This document shows positions 17,856-25,295 of a DNA stretch of 64,000 bases, piece after piece. The position numbers were made by a program, and so were the translations under genes. Position 1 is the first letter of the stretch. Every line of letters begins with the position of its first letter. Below the pieces are notes generated by a model. The model worked only from the letters and a program-made list of their open reading frames with translations, was not told the DNA's origin and searched no databases. The stretch lies in NCBI RefSeq assembly GCF_001941975.2, contig NZ_CP146991.1, positions 638,501 to 702,500 of the forward strand. Reading direction: 5' to 3'. Source of the stretch: Sporomusa sphaeroides DSM 2875 (lineage in GTDB: Bacteria; Bacillota; Negativicutes; Sporomusales; Sporomusaceae).

Positions 17856-18451
17856 TGGATAAATTATTCCAGGAAGACGGCATACACGAGTTTGTGGAGG
17901 CCTTTACAGCGGCGCTTGACGCCAAAAATACATATACCAGAGGACATTCAGACCGGGTGGCCGAGCTTGCGGCCGCCATTGCCAGAGAATTGGGCATGAC
18001 AAAAACCAGTCAGGATAACATTCATGTGGCTGCCCATCTTCATGATATCGGGAAAATCGGTATACCTGATCATATTCTGCTGAAACCCGGCCGGCTGTCC
18101 CCTGATGAGTTTAATGTCATTAAAAGTCACCCCCAGGTGGGTTTTGAAATTTTAAATAAAGTCACGCTGCTCCGGCCTACGGCCGAAATCGTCCGGTATC
18201 ATCATGAACGCTGGGATGGTTTAGGCTACCCGGCAGGACTGAAGGGCGAGGATATTCCGCTGGGAGCGAGAATCATCGCCCTTGCCGATGCTTTTGATGC
18301 TATGACCAGTGCCCGTTCCTACCGCTTGCCGATGACACAGGCCGCAGCCGTGCAGGAGGTGCTGCGCTGTCGGGGAACGCAATTTGACCCGGATATTGTC
18401 GATGCTTTTGTTGCGTTTTGTCAGGCAGGACAGGAAAAGGGAGTCTGTTAA
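17855..18451 (+). CDS. HD-GYP domain cyclic di-GMP phosphodiesterase
   Basis: This 198-residue protein is almost only an HD-GYP domain: HLHDIGKIGIPDHIL (HD pair) near residue 63, HPQVGFEIL, HHERWDGLGYPAG (GYP motif) near 115, and LADAFDAMTSARSYR. It would hydrolyse c-di-GMP to pGpG or GMP using a metal centre. It is coupled to the GGDEF gene by a TAATG overlap, so synthesis and breakdown activities are made from one transcript. The Fur boxes upstream imply iron control of both. There is no sensor domain of its own. Confidence 0.9.
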   Translation: MDKLFQEDGIHEFVEAFTAALDAKNTYTRGHSDRVAELAAAIARELGMTKTSQDNIHVAAHLHDIGKIGIPDHILLKPGRLSPDEFNVIKSHPQVGFEILNKVTLLRPTAEIVRYHHERWDGLGYPAGLKGEDIPLGARIIALADAFDAMTSARSYRLPMTQAAAVQEVLRCRGTQFDPDIVDAFVAFCQAGQEKGVC

Positions 18452-18469
18452 TAACAGGCTCCCTTTTGA
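18435..18469. terminator. Bidirectional terminator including the HD-GYP stop codon
   Basis: AAAAGGGAG and CTCCCTTTT, extended by an inner CTGTTA/TAACAG pairing, form a long hairpin that contains the stop codon of the HD-GYP gene. It lies between convergent genes. Confidence 0.8.
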
Positions 18470-18476
18470 ATGTATG

Positions 18477-19754
18477 CTAAAAATACCGCAACAATAAGTA
18501 CACATGACACAGGATGATGGAAATGATCATCAGGGGAAAAGCAATTTTTAAATACGGAATAAATAAGAGACGGATGCCATTCTTTTCGGCAATGCCGGCA
18601 ACAATAACATTCGCTGAGGCACCGATGAGTGTACCGTTGCCGCCAAGGCAGGCGCCCAGCGCCAGTGACCACCATAATGGCTCCAGTCTCATGCCGGATA
18701 ATTGCCCCATTTCCTGGAGCATAGGAATCATGGTGGCGACAAAGGGAATATTATCAATAAAGGCAGAGGCAATAGCCGATACCCAGAGCACCAGGAGCGA
18801 GGTTTGCACTAAATCTCCCTGGGTCACACTGAGCGTCCAGTGGGCTAGTTCGCCAATTACGCCGGTGGCTTTTAAACCGCCTACCAGGACAAACAGTCCG
18901 ACAAAGAAAAAGATAGTCGGCCACTCCACTTCGGTTAAGACGTCTTCAGGTGCTACCCGGCTGACCAGCATGAGCAGGATAGCGCCTGCCAGGGCAATGG
19001 TCGCCGATTCCAACTGGAGGTATCCGTGCAAAACGAAAGCAATAATGGTGAGAGCAAGCACAGCCAGTGATTTTTTTAATAGCTGCCAGTCTTTAATTTC
19101 TTCTCTGCAATTAAGCTGCAAGATGGCTTCCCGGTTTTTTTCATCAATATGTAAATCTTTGCGGTAGATGAGCAATAACAGGGCAATTGTTACTGCCAAA
19201 ACGATAATACTGATGGGAGCCAGGTTAATTATAAACGAATTGAAATCAAGTCCTGTTGCACTGCCGATCATGATATTGGGCGGGTCGCCGATTAAGGTGG
19301 CTGTACCGCCGACATTGGAAGCAATTATTTCGGAAATTAAGAACGGCACCGGATTAACCTGGAGCATCTTGGTCAGGGTCAGTGTTACCGGCACAATTAG
19401 GAGTACGGTGGTAACATTGTCCAGAAAGGCCGATACCGTGGCGGTAATGAAGGAAAGCAGCGCCAGCAGCCGCAGCGGCTCGCCGCGCGTGATGCTGGCA
19501 GACCAAATGGCAAGAGCTTCAAATACGCCTGTACGGCGAATAACAGCCACTAAAATCATCATGCCGGTCAGCAGGCCAAGGGTGTTAAAATCAATATCAT
19601 CTTTGAGTGCGGTCTCCTGGGTCAAAAAACCCAGCAGCAGCATGATAATGCCGCCACCCATTGCGACTACCATTCTGGGTATTTTTTCCAAAATAATCAA
19701 AATATAGGTAATCAGAAAAACAATAACAGAACCCCAAAAAGCATAATCCTGCAA
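18477..19754 (-). CDS. NhaD/ArsB-family ion transporter
   Basis: This 425-residue membrane protein belongs to the ArsB/NhaD (ion transporter) superfamily, with about ten to twelve hydrophobic segments arranged as two halves. Signature stretches are SAFLDNVTTVLLIVP near residue 110, ASNVGGTATLIGDPPNI near 150, SAFIDNIPFVATMIP near 330 and LGGNGTLIGASAN near 375. The likely role is Na+/H+ antiport, or efflux of an oxyanion; the substrate cannot be told. The start is TTG with GGGGGAGG nine bases upstream. It is a clear paralogue of the divergent gene at 20161-21453. Confidence 0.85.
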   Translation of the reverse strand: MQDYAFWGSVIVFLITYILIILEKIPRMVVAMGGGIIMLLLGFLTQETALKDDIDFNTLGLLTGMMILVAVIRRTGVFEALAIWSASITRGEPLRLLALLSFITATVSAFLDNVTTVLLIVPVTLTLTKMLQVNPVPFLISEIIASNVGGTATLIGDPPNIMIGSATGLDFNSFIINLAPISIIVLAVTIALLLLIYRKDLHIDEKNREAILQLNCREEIKDWQLLKKSLAVLALTIIAFVLHGYLQLESATIALAGAILLMLVSRVAPEDVLTEVEWPTIFFFVGLFVLVGGLKATGVIGELAHWTLSVTQGDLVQTSLLVLWVSAIASAFIDNIPFVATMIPMLQEMGQLSGMRLEPLWWSLALGACLGGNGTLIGASANVIVAGIAEKNGIRLLFIPYLKIAFPLMIISIILCHVYLLLRYF

Positions 19755-19934
19755 ATGTATGCGCCTCCCCCGAAAATGTGAAGAGCGTCTGTGTTTGAGA
19801 CTCTTCTTGTAAAGAATGATAACATTTTTATGATACGCTAGTTTCTGTTTTAAGTCAATTTCAGTTACTTATTTTTCCATTAAACAAGGAGATATTTGGG
19901 TTCTGTGGTGGTTAAAACTTCTTGTAAGGAAAAC

Positions 19935-19964
19935 TTGACAATCGTCGTAAACTTTGTTTATGAT
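19935..19964 (+). promoter_or_regulatory. Sigma-A promoter of the second NhaD-type gene
   Basis: TTGACA at 19935-19940 and TATGAT at 19959-19964 with an 18-base spacer. It lies about 190 bases before the start codon, leaving a long structured leader. Confidence 0.65.
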
Positions 19965-19995
19965 ATAAATATAAAAAAATATGTCGCATTTAGGG

Positions 19996-20071
19996 AGGAG
20001 CCTGTCACCAAGGGCTCCTTCTGTTCTTTTACCGGGATAACAAAGGGAGGAGCTTTTTAAGACTCCTCTTT
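19996..20071 (+). promoter_or_regulatory. Structured leader with two competing AGGAG/CTCCT hairpins
   Basis: Hairpin 1 (AGGAGCC, 19996-20002, with GGCTCCT, 20013-20019) and hairpin 2 (AAAG..AGGAG, 20042-20052, with CTCCTCTTT, 20063-20071) share complementary arms, so alternative pairings exist. Hairpin 2 is followed by a U-rich run. This resembles an attenuator or riboswitch expression platform in front of an ion transporter gene; no known class was recognised. The rest of the 19755-20160 spacer shows no gene. Confidence 0.45.
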
Positions 20072-20160
20072 AGTTATTTATTAAGAGGGGGTTGCCGTGT
20101 TGCTGCGTTAAATTGAGAAACTGATAGCTATTACAAGTCATGAAAAAGGAGAATAAAAAA

Positions 20161-21453
20161 ATGGAATTTAGTCAGTCGTCTATTGCCATAGGTGTTTTTT
20201 TGGCGGCATATGCTCTAATCATTTCTGAAAAGATTCATCGTACGGTTGTTGCCTTAGCGGGAGCAGTACTTGTCATCATGCTGGGTGTATTGGGCCAGGA
20301 ACAGGCCATCCATCATATTGATTTTAATACCCTGGGGCTTTTGGTAGGGATGATGGTTATTGTGGCCATTACCAGCGAAACCGGGCTGTTTAGATTTTTG
20401 GCCATTTGGGCGGCCAAGGCGGTGGATGGCAATCCACTGAAGCTGATGATTGTCTTAGGTGTAATTACGGCTCTGGCTTCAGCCCTGCTGGATAATGTTA
20501 CCACAGTACTGTTGATGGTTCCGGTTACGCTGAGTATCACCAAGCAGCTTCAGGTTGACCCAATACCGTATTTGATTTCGCAAATCATTGCTTCCAATGT
20601 TGGCGGTACGGCGACGTTGATTGGCGACCCGCCTAATATTATGATCGGCAGTGCGGTAAAAGAACTGGACTTTCTTGCCTTTGTTAATAATCTTGCCGGC
20701 ATATCCATGATTATTCTTATTGTTAATGTTGCCATACTTGCACTGATTTATCGCAAGCAGCTTACGACAACGGCGGAACTGAGCGCAAGTATTAGGAGTC
20801 TTGATCCGCGGGAGCAAATTACGGACCCCAAATTGCTTAAAATTTGTTTAGGCGTGATGGCCCTTACGATCACTTTCTTCTTTTTGCATCAGCAGCTTCA
20901 TCTGGAATCGGCGACGGTAGCTATGTTTGGTGCCGTCTTACTGATTCTTTTAGCAAAGAAAAATACTGATCATCAGCTGGAGAAAATTTTCCACAAGGTA
21001 GAGTGGGTAGCGTTGCTGTTTTTTGTCGGCCTGTTCATTTTGGTTGGCGGGCTTGTTGAAACAGGGGTCATCACCTTATTAGCTCAAAAATCAATGGAAC
21101 TGACTGCCGGTAATCCGGTAACAACCGCCATGCTGATTCTTTGGTTAAGTGCCATTGCTTCGGCTTTTGTCGACAATATTCCCTTTGTAGCTACGATGAT
21201 TCCGTTGATCAAAGATATGGGAGTTTTAGGGATTACCAACCTGGAACCGCTCTGGTGGAGCCTGGCTCTGGGAGCTTGTTTGGGCGGCAACGGGACGCTT
21301 GTTGGTGCCAGTGCCAATGTCATCGTAGCCGGACTGGCAGCCCAGGCGGGGCATCCCATATCTTTCATCAGGTTTATGCTTATTGGCTTTCCGCTTACCA
21401 TGCTGTCGGTATTTATCGCCAATATCTATATTTACCTGCGGTATCTCAGCTGA
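20161..21453 (+). CDS. NhaD/ArsB-family ion transporter (paralogue)
   Basis: This 430-residue protein is a paralogue of the leftward gene at 18477-19754, with the same marks: SALLDNVTTVLLMVP, ASNVGGTATLIGDPPNI, SAFVDNIPFVATMIP and LGGNGTLVGASANVIVAG. It should be a multi-pass Na+/H+ antiporter-like or oxyanion permease. ATG 20161 is chosen since AAGGAG lies nine bases before it; the ATG at 20140 overlaps that site and would add a short Lys-rich stretch. The long structured leader suggests regulation beyond promoter choice. It is followed by a strong terminator. Confidence 0.86.
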   Translation: MEFSQSSIAIGVFLAAYALIISEKIHRTVVALAGAVLVIMLGVLGQEQAIHHIDFNTLGLLVGMMVIVAITSETGLFRFLAIWAAKAVDGNPLKLMIVLGVITALASALLDNVTTVLLMVPVTLSITKQLQVDPIPYLISQIIASNVGGTATLIGDPPNIMIGSAVKELDFLAFVNNLAGISMIILIVNVAILALIYRKQLTTTAELSASIRSLDPREQITDPKLLKICLGVMALTITFFFLHQQLHLESATVAMFGAVLLILLAKKNTDHQLEKIFHKVEWVALLFFVGLFILVGGLVETGVITLLAQKSMELTAGNPVTTAMLILWLSAIASAFVDNIPFVATMIPLIKDMGVLGITNLEPLWWSLALGACLGGNGTLVGASANVIVAGLAAQAGHPISFIRFMLIGFPLTMLSVFIANIYIYLRYLS

Positions 21454-21547
21454 TAGGCCGTGTTTTGCTGATAAGGATATACCTTTTTTCTTGAAATAAG
21501 TGCGGTATTTTACTGCTAAACTGTAACGCATAATTTTTTCAAGCGGA

Positions 21548-21608
21548 GCCGCTCCTGTTGTATGCACTGATACTATCCCTGTAGTGCACAATAGGGGCGG
21601 CATCTTTT
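21548..21608 (+). terminator. Intrinsic terminator after the second transporter gene
   Basis: A long inverted repeat (GCCGCTCCTGTTGTATGCACT against AGTGCACAATAGGGGCGGC, few mismatches) is followed by a T-run at 21604-21608. Confidence 0.85.
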
Positions 21609-21644
21609 TAATTTTAACAGAATCTATTTGTAAGTTGCACGCAC

Positions 21645-21720
21645 CACAACAAGACCCGGCACCGACGACTGTCATCCAACGCTGCGTCTCAGTACTGTTA
21701 GCGGCGGTAAGCACCGTACC
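21645..21720. repeat. Dispersed repeat, family C, copy 1
   Basis: This non-coding stretch resembles 36065-36145: both have ACCCGGC followed by GTCATNCAACGCTGCG and a TTA-rich end. The copies are diverged and no open frame is shared. The remainder of the 21454-21932 spacer shows only the terminator and the promoter listed separately. Confidence 0.5.
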
Positions 21721-21840
21721 AGCAGCTTTGCTTAATATCAGGCAGTCCTGTCAGATTTTTTTGGTAGAAACCGATATTTTGCCTGGCTATGTGCAACAAT
21801 AGTATGGATAAGGCTGATTACACAAGCCCAAAAAAACTAA

Positions 21841-21876
21841 TTGAACATCTAACAATCTTGTATTATAATTAAGTTG
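21841..21876 (+). promoter_or_regulatory. Sigma-A promoter and palindromic operator of the racemase operon
   Basis: TTGAAC-N17-TATAAT (21841-21869). The -10 is embedded in an imperfect dyad (CAATCTT..AAGTTG). Almost the same sequence lies before the OpuC-type operon at 23681-23716, including identical spacer start ATCTAACAA, implying a shared regulator. Confidence 0.65.
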
Positions 21877-21932
21877 TTTGTAAAAACATTGAAATACGGG
21901 GTGTTGTTATACTGCTGACAGGAGGCGGGAGA

Positions 21933-23024
21933 ATGAGCTTTAGTTCCCGGTTGGAAATCGATTTGGACAAAATAAAGTACAACGCGGCTAAAGTTGTTGA
22001 GGTTTGCCATAAACATGGAATTGAAGTGCTTGGTGTTACCAAAGGGTTTAGTGCAATTCCTCAAATTGTGACCGCTGTCCTCGAAGGCGGGGTTGACGGG
22101 CTGGCTGATGCCAGAATGGAAAATATTATTGAATTACGGCATGAAGGGATTTCGGCGCCGATAACCCTCTTGCGAATCCCACGGTTGAGCGATGTGGAAA
22201 ATGTGGTTAAATATAGTGATGTAAGCATCAATTCCGAGATAGCCGTCATTCGGGCTTTGGGGGAAACGGCTAAAGCGATGGGATTCAGGCATCAAATTAT
22301 CCTGATGGTCGATGTTGGGGATTTGCGTGAAGGCATTATGATTGAAAATGTTCTGGCCGCTGTCCGCGCGATAGTCAAGGTAGATGGAATCAGCCTGCTG
22401 GGGCTGGGTACGAATATGGGCTGTTTTGGCGGTATTTTGCCCGAGTACGCAAACCTTAATATTTTGGTAGAGCTTGCTAAGCTGATTAAGAACAGGCTGG
22501 GGATTACGCTCCAGATTCTTTCCGGCGGCGGTACATCATCCCTGCTGCTGGTGGAAAAGGGTGAAATCCCTGCCGGCATTAACCAGCTGCGTATTGGGGA
22601 AGGAATGCTGCTGGGAACTGATACAACAAATAACCGGGCGATTGATTGGCTTAAAAATGATGCTTTTATTTTAAAAGCCGAGGTAATTGAGGCTAAGCTC
22701 AAACCATCGGTTCCCAGGGGTAACATTGGCCGGGACGCGTTTGGCAATGTACCGGAATTTGCCGATATTGGCATTCGAAAAAAGGCCATTGTGGCGTTGG
22801 GTAAGCAGGATGTTTATATCGAAGGCCTGATTCCGCTGGATAATAATGTAACCATTCTGGGAGCCAGCAGCGACCATATGATTCTGGACATCACCGATAT
22901 AGAAAGATCGGTGCGGGTTGGTGATGAACTGGCTTTTGGAGTCACTTACTCCGGCTTGCTTTCGGCGAGTCAATCCAGGTATATAAAAAAAGTATTCAGA
23001 AAGGATAACAAATGGCTGAATTAA
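21933..23024 (+). CDS. Alanine/ornithine racemase family PLP enzyme
   Basis: The 363-residue protein is a fold-type III PLP enzyme of the Alr-like/ornithine racemase group. It starts RLEIDLDKIKYNAAKVVE and has the PLP Lys in GVTKGFSA near residue 35 (alanine racemases have a similar VLKADAYG), a DVGDLREG motif near 128, LGTNMGCFGG near 155 and SGGGTSSL near 190. These loops recall ornithine racemases of anaerobes; the substrate is inferred. The stop overlaps the start of the GNAT gene. The shared promoter with the solute importer suggests an osmotic or nitrogen-storage role rather than cell-wall synthesis. Confidence 0.82.
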   Translation: MSFSSRLEIDLDKIKYNAAKVVEVCHKHGIEVLGVTKGFSAIPQIVTAVLEGGVDGLADARMENIIELRHEGISAPITLLRIPRLSDVENVVKYSDVSINSEIAVIRALGETAKAMGFRHQIILMVDVGDLREGIMIENVLAAVRAIVKVDGISLLGLGTNMGCFGGILPEYANLNILVELAKLIKNRLGITLQILSGGGTSSLLLVEKGEIPAGINQLRIGEGMLLGTDTTNNRAIDWLKNDAFILKAEVIEAKLKPSVPRGNIGRDAFGNVPEFADIGIRKKAIVALGKQDVYIEGLIPLDNNVTILGASSDHMILDITDIERSVRVGDELAFGVTYSGLLSASQSRYIKKVFRKDNKWLN

Positions 23025-23473
23025 TTACGACAGTAGAACCGGTGTTACTTAAGCGGTTAGTTGAACTGGAACAAGAGGCTTTTGGCAGCGGGGGAATGAA
23101 TGAGTGGCATCTTGTGCCGCTGATGCGGCACGGCAGAGTGTTTGTCAGTAAGAAAAATGACAGCGTGGTTGGTGCCGTTCAGTATATGCGTGACTGGAAT
23201 AGGCCTGAACTGGCCTATATGGTTGGGGTCTCGGTTGCGCCGGCAGCCCGCGGTCAGGGAATAGGTACTGAACTGCTTGCGGAAAGCATCCAGCAACTGT
23301 TTGCTGACAATTTTGCGGAAGTTGAGCTTACTGTGGCAGCCGACAATGCAGCTGCTGTTAAGGTGTATAAAGAAAAGCTGGGTTTTGAAGTAACCGGGTT
23401 CAGAGAAAATGAATATGGTCAAGGCCAGGATCGGTTGGTTATGGTGCTTACCCGGGAGCGGTTTATCCGATGA
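23012..23473 (+). CDS. GNAT-family N-acetyltransferase
   Basis: The 153-residue protein has the GNAT acetyl-CoA binding motif A (VSVAPAARGQGIGTELL, with RGQGIG near residue 80) and motif B (AADNAAAVKVYKEKLGFEVTG). It transfers an acetyl group to an amine; the substrate is unknown. It overlaps the racemase gene by 13 bases and has AAAGGA upstream, so the two are one operon and may act on the same amino acid (for example ornithine; inference). Its last codons and stop lie inside a dispersed repeat copy starting at 23462, so the C-terminus may have been altered by repeat insertion. Confidence 0.85.
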   Translation: MAELITTVEPVLLKRLVELEQEAFGSGGMNEWHLVPLMRHGRVFVSKKNDSVVGAVQYMRDWNRPELAYMVGVSVAPAARGQGIGTELLAESIQQLFADNFAEVELTVAADNAAAVKVYKEKLGFEVTGFRENEYGQGQDRLVMVLTRERFIR

Positions 23474-23588
23474 CTAACTCGCTCTAAGACTCCCACCTCT
23501 CCAGGTGGGAGTAAGAGCGACTAAGTCCCTGGATAAGGGCGACTAACCTTTAGATGGGGTTACCCCACCTGAAGCTAAGTCTACTTTA
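23462..23588 (+). repeat. Dispersed hairpin repeat, family A, copy 1
   Basis: The copy starts TTTATCCGATGACTAAC and ends AAGTCTACTTTA. Inside are a long hairpin (GCTCT with AGAGC flanking ACTCCCACCT/AGGTGGGAGT), the conserved CTAAGTCCCTGGATAA, and a second hairpin (AGATGGGG/CCCCACCT). Copies are at 34103-34233 and, inverted and internally deleted, at 47912-47971. It overlaps the GNAT stop codon. No transposase is present. Confidence 0.7.
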
Positions 23589-23680
23589 CCGGAACTTTTA
23601 AAAAAAAATAGATACCTTTTCTATGCCCGGTTTGCAAGGGCTGGGAGCCTGATCAGCAAACAAAACCGGCATGCAAATGC

Positions 23681-23716
23681 TTGCGCATCTAACAACTTTA
23701 TATTATAATTGAGTTG
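23681..23716 (+). promoter_or_regulatory. Promoter and operator of the OpuC-type operon
   Basis: TTGCGC-N17-TATAAT (23681-23709), with CAACTTTA and TTGAGTTG forming a dyad over the -10. It is a near copy of 21841-21876. A roughly 290-base leader follows, containing the large inverted repeat at 23859-23922 and a diverged family B repeat at 23800-23840. Confidence 0.65.
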
Positions 23717-23858
23717 CCTGTAAAAAAATGTACTACGAATAAATGTTTTAAAATGGAAATAGTCTTATGCCGGATGAGTTTCTATAAAGTTTCTTTATGC
23801 TAACCCCAAAATATAACTTTATCAAAAAGGAATAAGGGCAAAAAAAACGACTTCCTTT

Positions 23859-23922
23859 ACAGGCATGTTGTCAGTGTGAGCCGCAAGTACGCAGCTTGTG
23901 CTCATACTGACAACATGCCTGT
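23859..23922. repeat. 64-base near-perfect inverted repeat in the OpuC operon leader
   Basis: Two 23-base arms (beginning ACAGGCATGTTGTCAGTG and ending CAACATGCCTGT) pair with one G-T mismatch around an 18-base loop. It lies about 87 bases before the first permease gene. There is no U-tract on the sense strand, so it is not a normal terminator. It could control RNA stability or translation, or be a palindromic insertion. Confidence 0.8.
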
Positions 23923-24008
23923 GCTATATAAATCAAGGGCAGTATAGAAGCAAAACAAACAACTTTATGTGAACATGTAAATTGTTTGAAAAGAAAGGGT
24001 GAGCAAGT

Positions 24009-24692
24009 ATGATAATGTATGTCAGTGAACAATGGCAAACCTTGCTGGCTATGACTGCAGACCACATTATAATGAGCGCAGTGGCTATTTTAATTGCTAC
24101 GATAGTCGGAATAACTCTGGGGATTGTCAGCAGCAAGGTCAGGTGGCTGGCGCGGCCGGTGTTGCTGATTGTCAACACGATCCAGACTATACCTGCGCTG
24201 GCCATGTTCGGGCTGTTAATGCCGATTGTTGGTATTGGTGCTAAGGCCGGAATAACGGCTTTGGTGCTGTATGCTATTTTACCGGTGCTCAAGAATACGT
24301 ATACAGGCATTACCGGGGTAGACCGCAGTCTGCTGGATGCAGGGCGCGGTATTGGCATGACGGAATTTCAACTGTTGAAAAAAGTGGAATTACCGCTGGC
24401 CATTCCGGTCATGATGGCTGGAATCCGGACATCAGCCGTACTTACTGTGGGGTTAGCCACTATCGTTGCCCTGATTGGCGGCAGCGGCTTAGGGAAAATC
24501 GTATTTCAGGGGATTAGCCGGGTAGATAATATTGAAATCATGGCCGGTGCTCTGCTGGCCGCCGGTCTTTCCTTTGCGGTTGATGCCCTGTTTGGCAAGC
24601 TTCAGGCGCGTTTAAGCTGGCAGCGGGAAAGAGAGGTGTGTGATCGTGATGGAGTATCTTGTTTACCTCAGCGAGCTGTCTCCCAGGATTAA
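24009..24692 (+). CDS. Glycine betaine/choline-type ABC transporter permease (OpuCB-like)
   Basis: The 227-residue inner-membrane permease has five to six hydrophobic segments and the EAA-type loop (GVDRSLLDAGRGIGMTEFQLLKKVELPLAIPVMMAGIRTS near residue 105), typical of OpuC/ProW permeases. It would form the channel with the permease encoded at 24640. The two genes overlap by about 50 bases; the C-terminal tail is hydrophilic. The first gene of a four-gene operon, it is preceded by AAAGGGTGAGC. Confidence 0.88.
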   Translation: MIMYVSEQWQTLLAMTADHIIMSAVAILIATIVGITLGIVSSKVRWLARPVLLIVNTIQTIPALAMFGLLMPIVGIGAKAGITALVLYAILPVLKNTYTGITGVDRSLLDAGRGIGMTEFQLLKKVELPLAIPVMMAGIRTSAVLTVGLATIVALIGGSGLGKIVFQGISRVDNIEIMAGALLAAGLSFAVDALFGKLQARLSWQREREVCDRDGVSCLPQRAVSQD

Positions 24693-25293
24693 AGCCGCGG
24701 GCATTGAACATTTGGCGATGACGGCGGTTGCCGTGGTGGCCGCCATTGCCGTAGCCGTACCTCTGGGGATTTATCTGACTCGCCGCCGTGAACTGGCAGC
24801 GGCAGTCTTTGGTGTAGTAAACAGTATTCAAACAATTCCCAGCCTGGCATTGCTGGGCTTTATGATTCCTCTCTTTGGTCTGGGCTTTTTACCGGCGGTT
24901 GTGGCCCTGTTCTGTTATGCGCTGCTGCCGATTCTCAGGAATACAGTGACAGGCATTGAGAGTGTGGACAAAGGCATTAAAGAAGCTGCCCTGGGAATGG
25001 GCATGAGTGAAATCCAGATACTGTTTAAAGTGGAATTGCCGCTGGCGATGTCGGCCATCATGGCAGGAATCCGGACTTCCACGATTATTATTGTAGGCTG
25101 GGCTACGTTGGCTGCCTATATCGGCGGCGGCGGATTGGGCCGGCTGATTATGGCCGGTATGTCAATGGGCAGAGAACAGCTTATTTTAGCCGGAGCCATT
25201 CCGGCAGCCGTTATCGCCTTGTCGCTGGATGCTTTGCTTGGCTGGCTGGAAGGACGGCTGGCTATTCCCGGACAAAAACAGGGAGGGGTTTAA
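24640..25293 (+). CDS. Glycine betaine/choline-type ABC transporter permease (OpuCD-like)
   Basis: This second permease (217 aa) resembles the first: the EAA loop reads GIKEAALGMGMSEIQILFKVELPLAMSAIMAGIRTS, followed by GWATLAAYIGGGGLGRLI. A heterodimeric channel with the 24009 product is expected. Possible starts are GTG 24640, GTG 24646 and ATG 24649; GAGAGG at 24631-24636 fits 24646 best, so the start may be two codons in. The gene overlaps its upstream neighbour, suggesting translational coupling. Confidence 0.88.
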   Translation: MIVMEYLVYLSELSPRIKAAGIEHLAMTAVAVVAAIAVAVPLGIYLTRRRELAAAVFGVVNSIQTIPSLALLGFMIPLFGLGFLPAVVALFCYALLPILRNTVTGIESVDKGIKEAALGMGMSEIQILFKVELPLAMSAIMAGIRTSTIIIVGWATLAAYIGGGGLGRLIMAGMSMGREQLILAGAIPAAVIALSLDALLGWLEGRLAIPGQKQGGV

Positions 25294-25295
25294 AT

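Noticed and set aside
18514-19707. Two consecutive rightward frames opposite the first NhaD-type gene
   Set aside because: They mirror the transmembrane coding sequence on the other strand and resemble no protein family.
21584-21802. Possible 72-residue gene in the spacer after the second transporter
   Set aside because: It starts inside the terminator hairpin, covers a dispersed repeat and lacks a ribosome binding site.
23462-23588. tRNA-like or rRNA fragment
   Set aside because: The hairpins do not form a cloverleaf, there is no T-loop GTTCRA motif or CCA region, and copies lie elsewhere as repeats.
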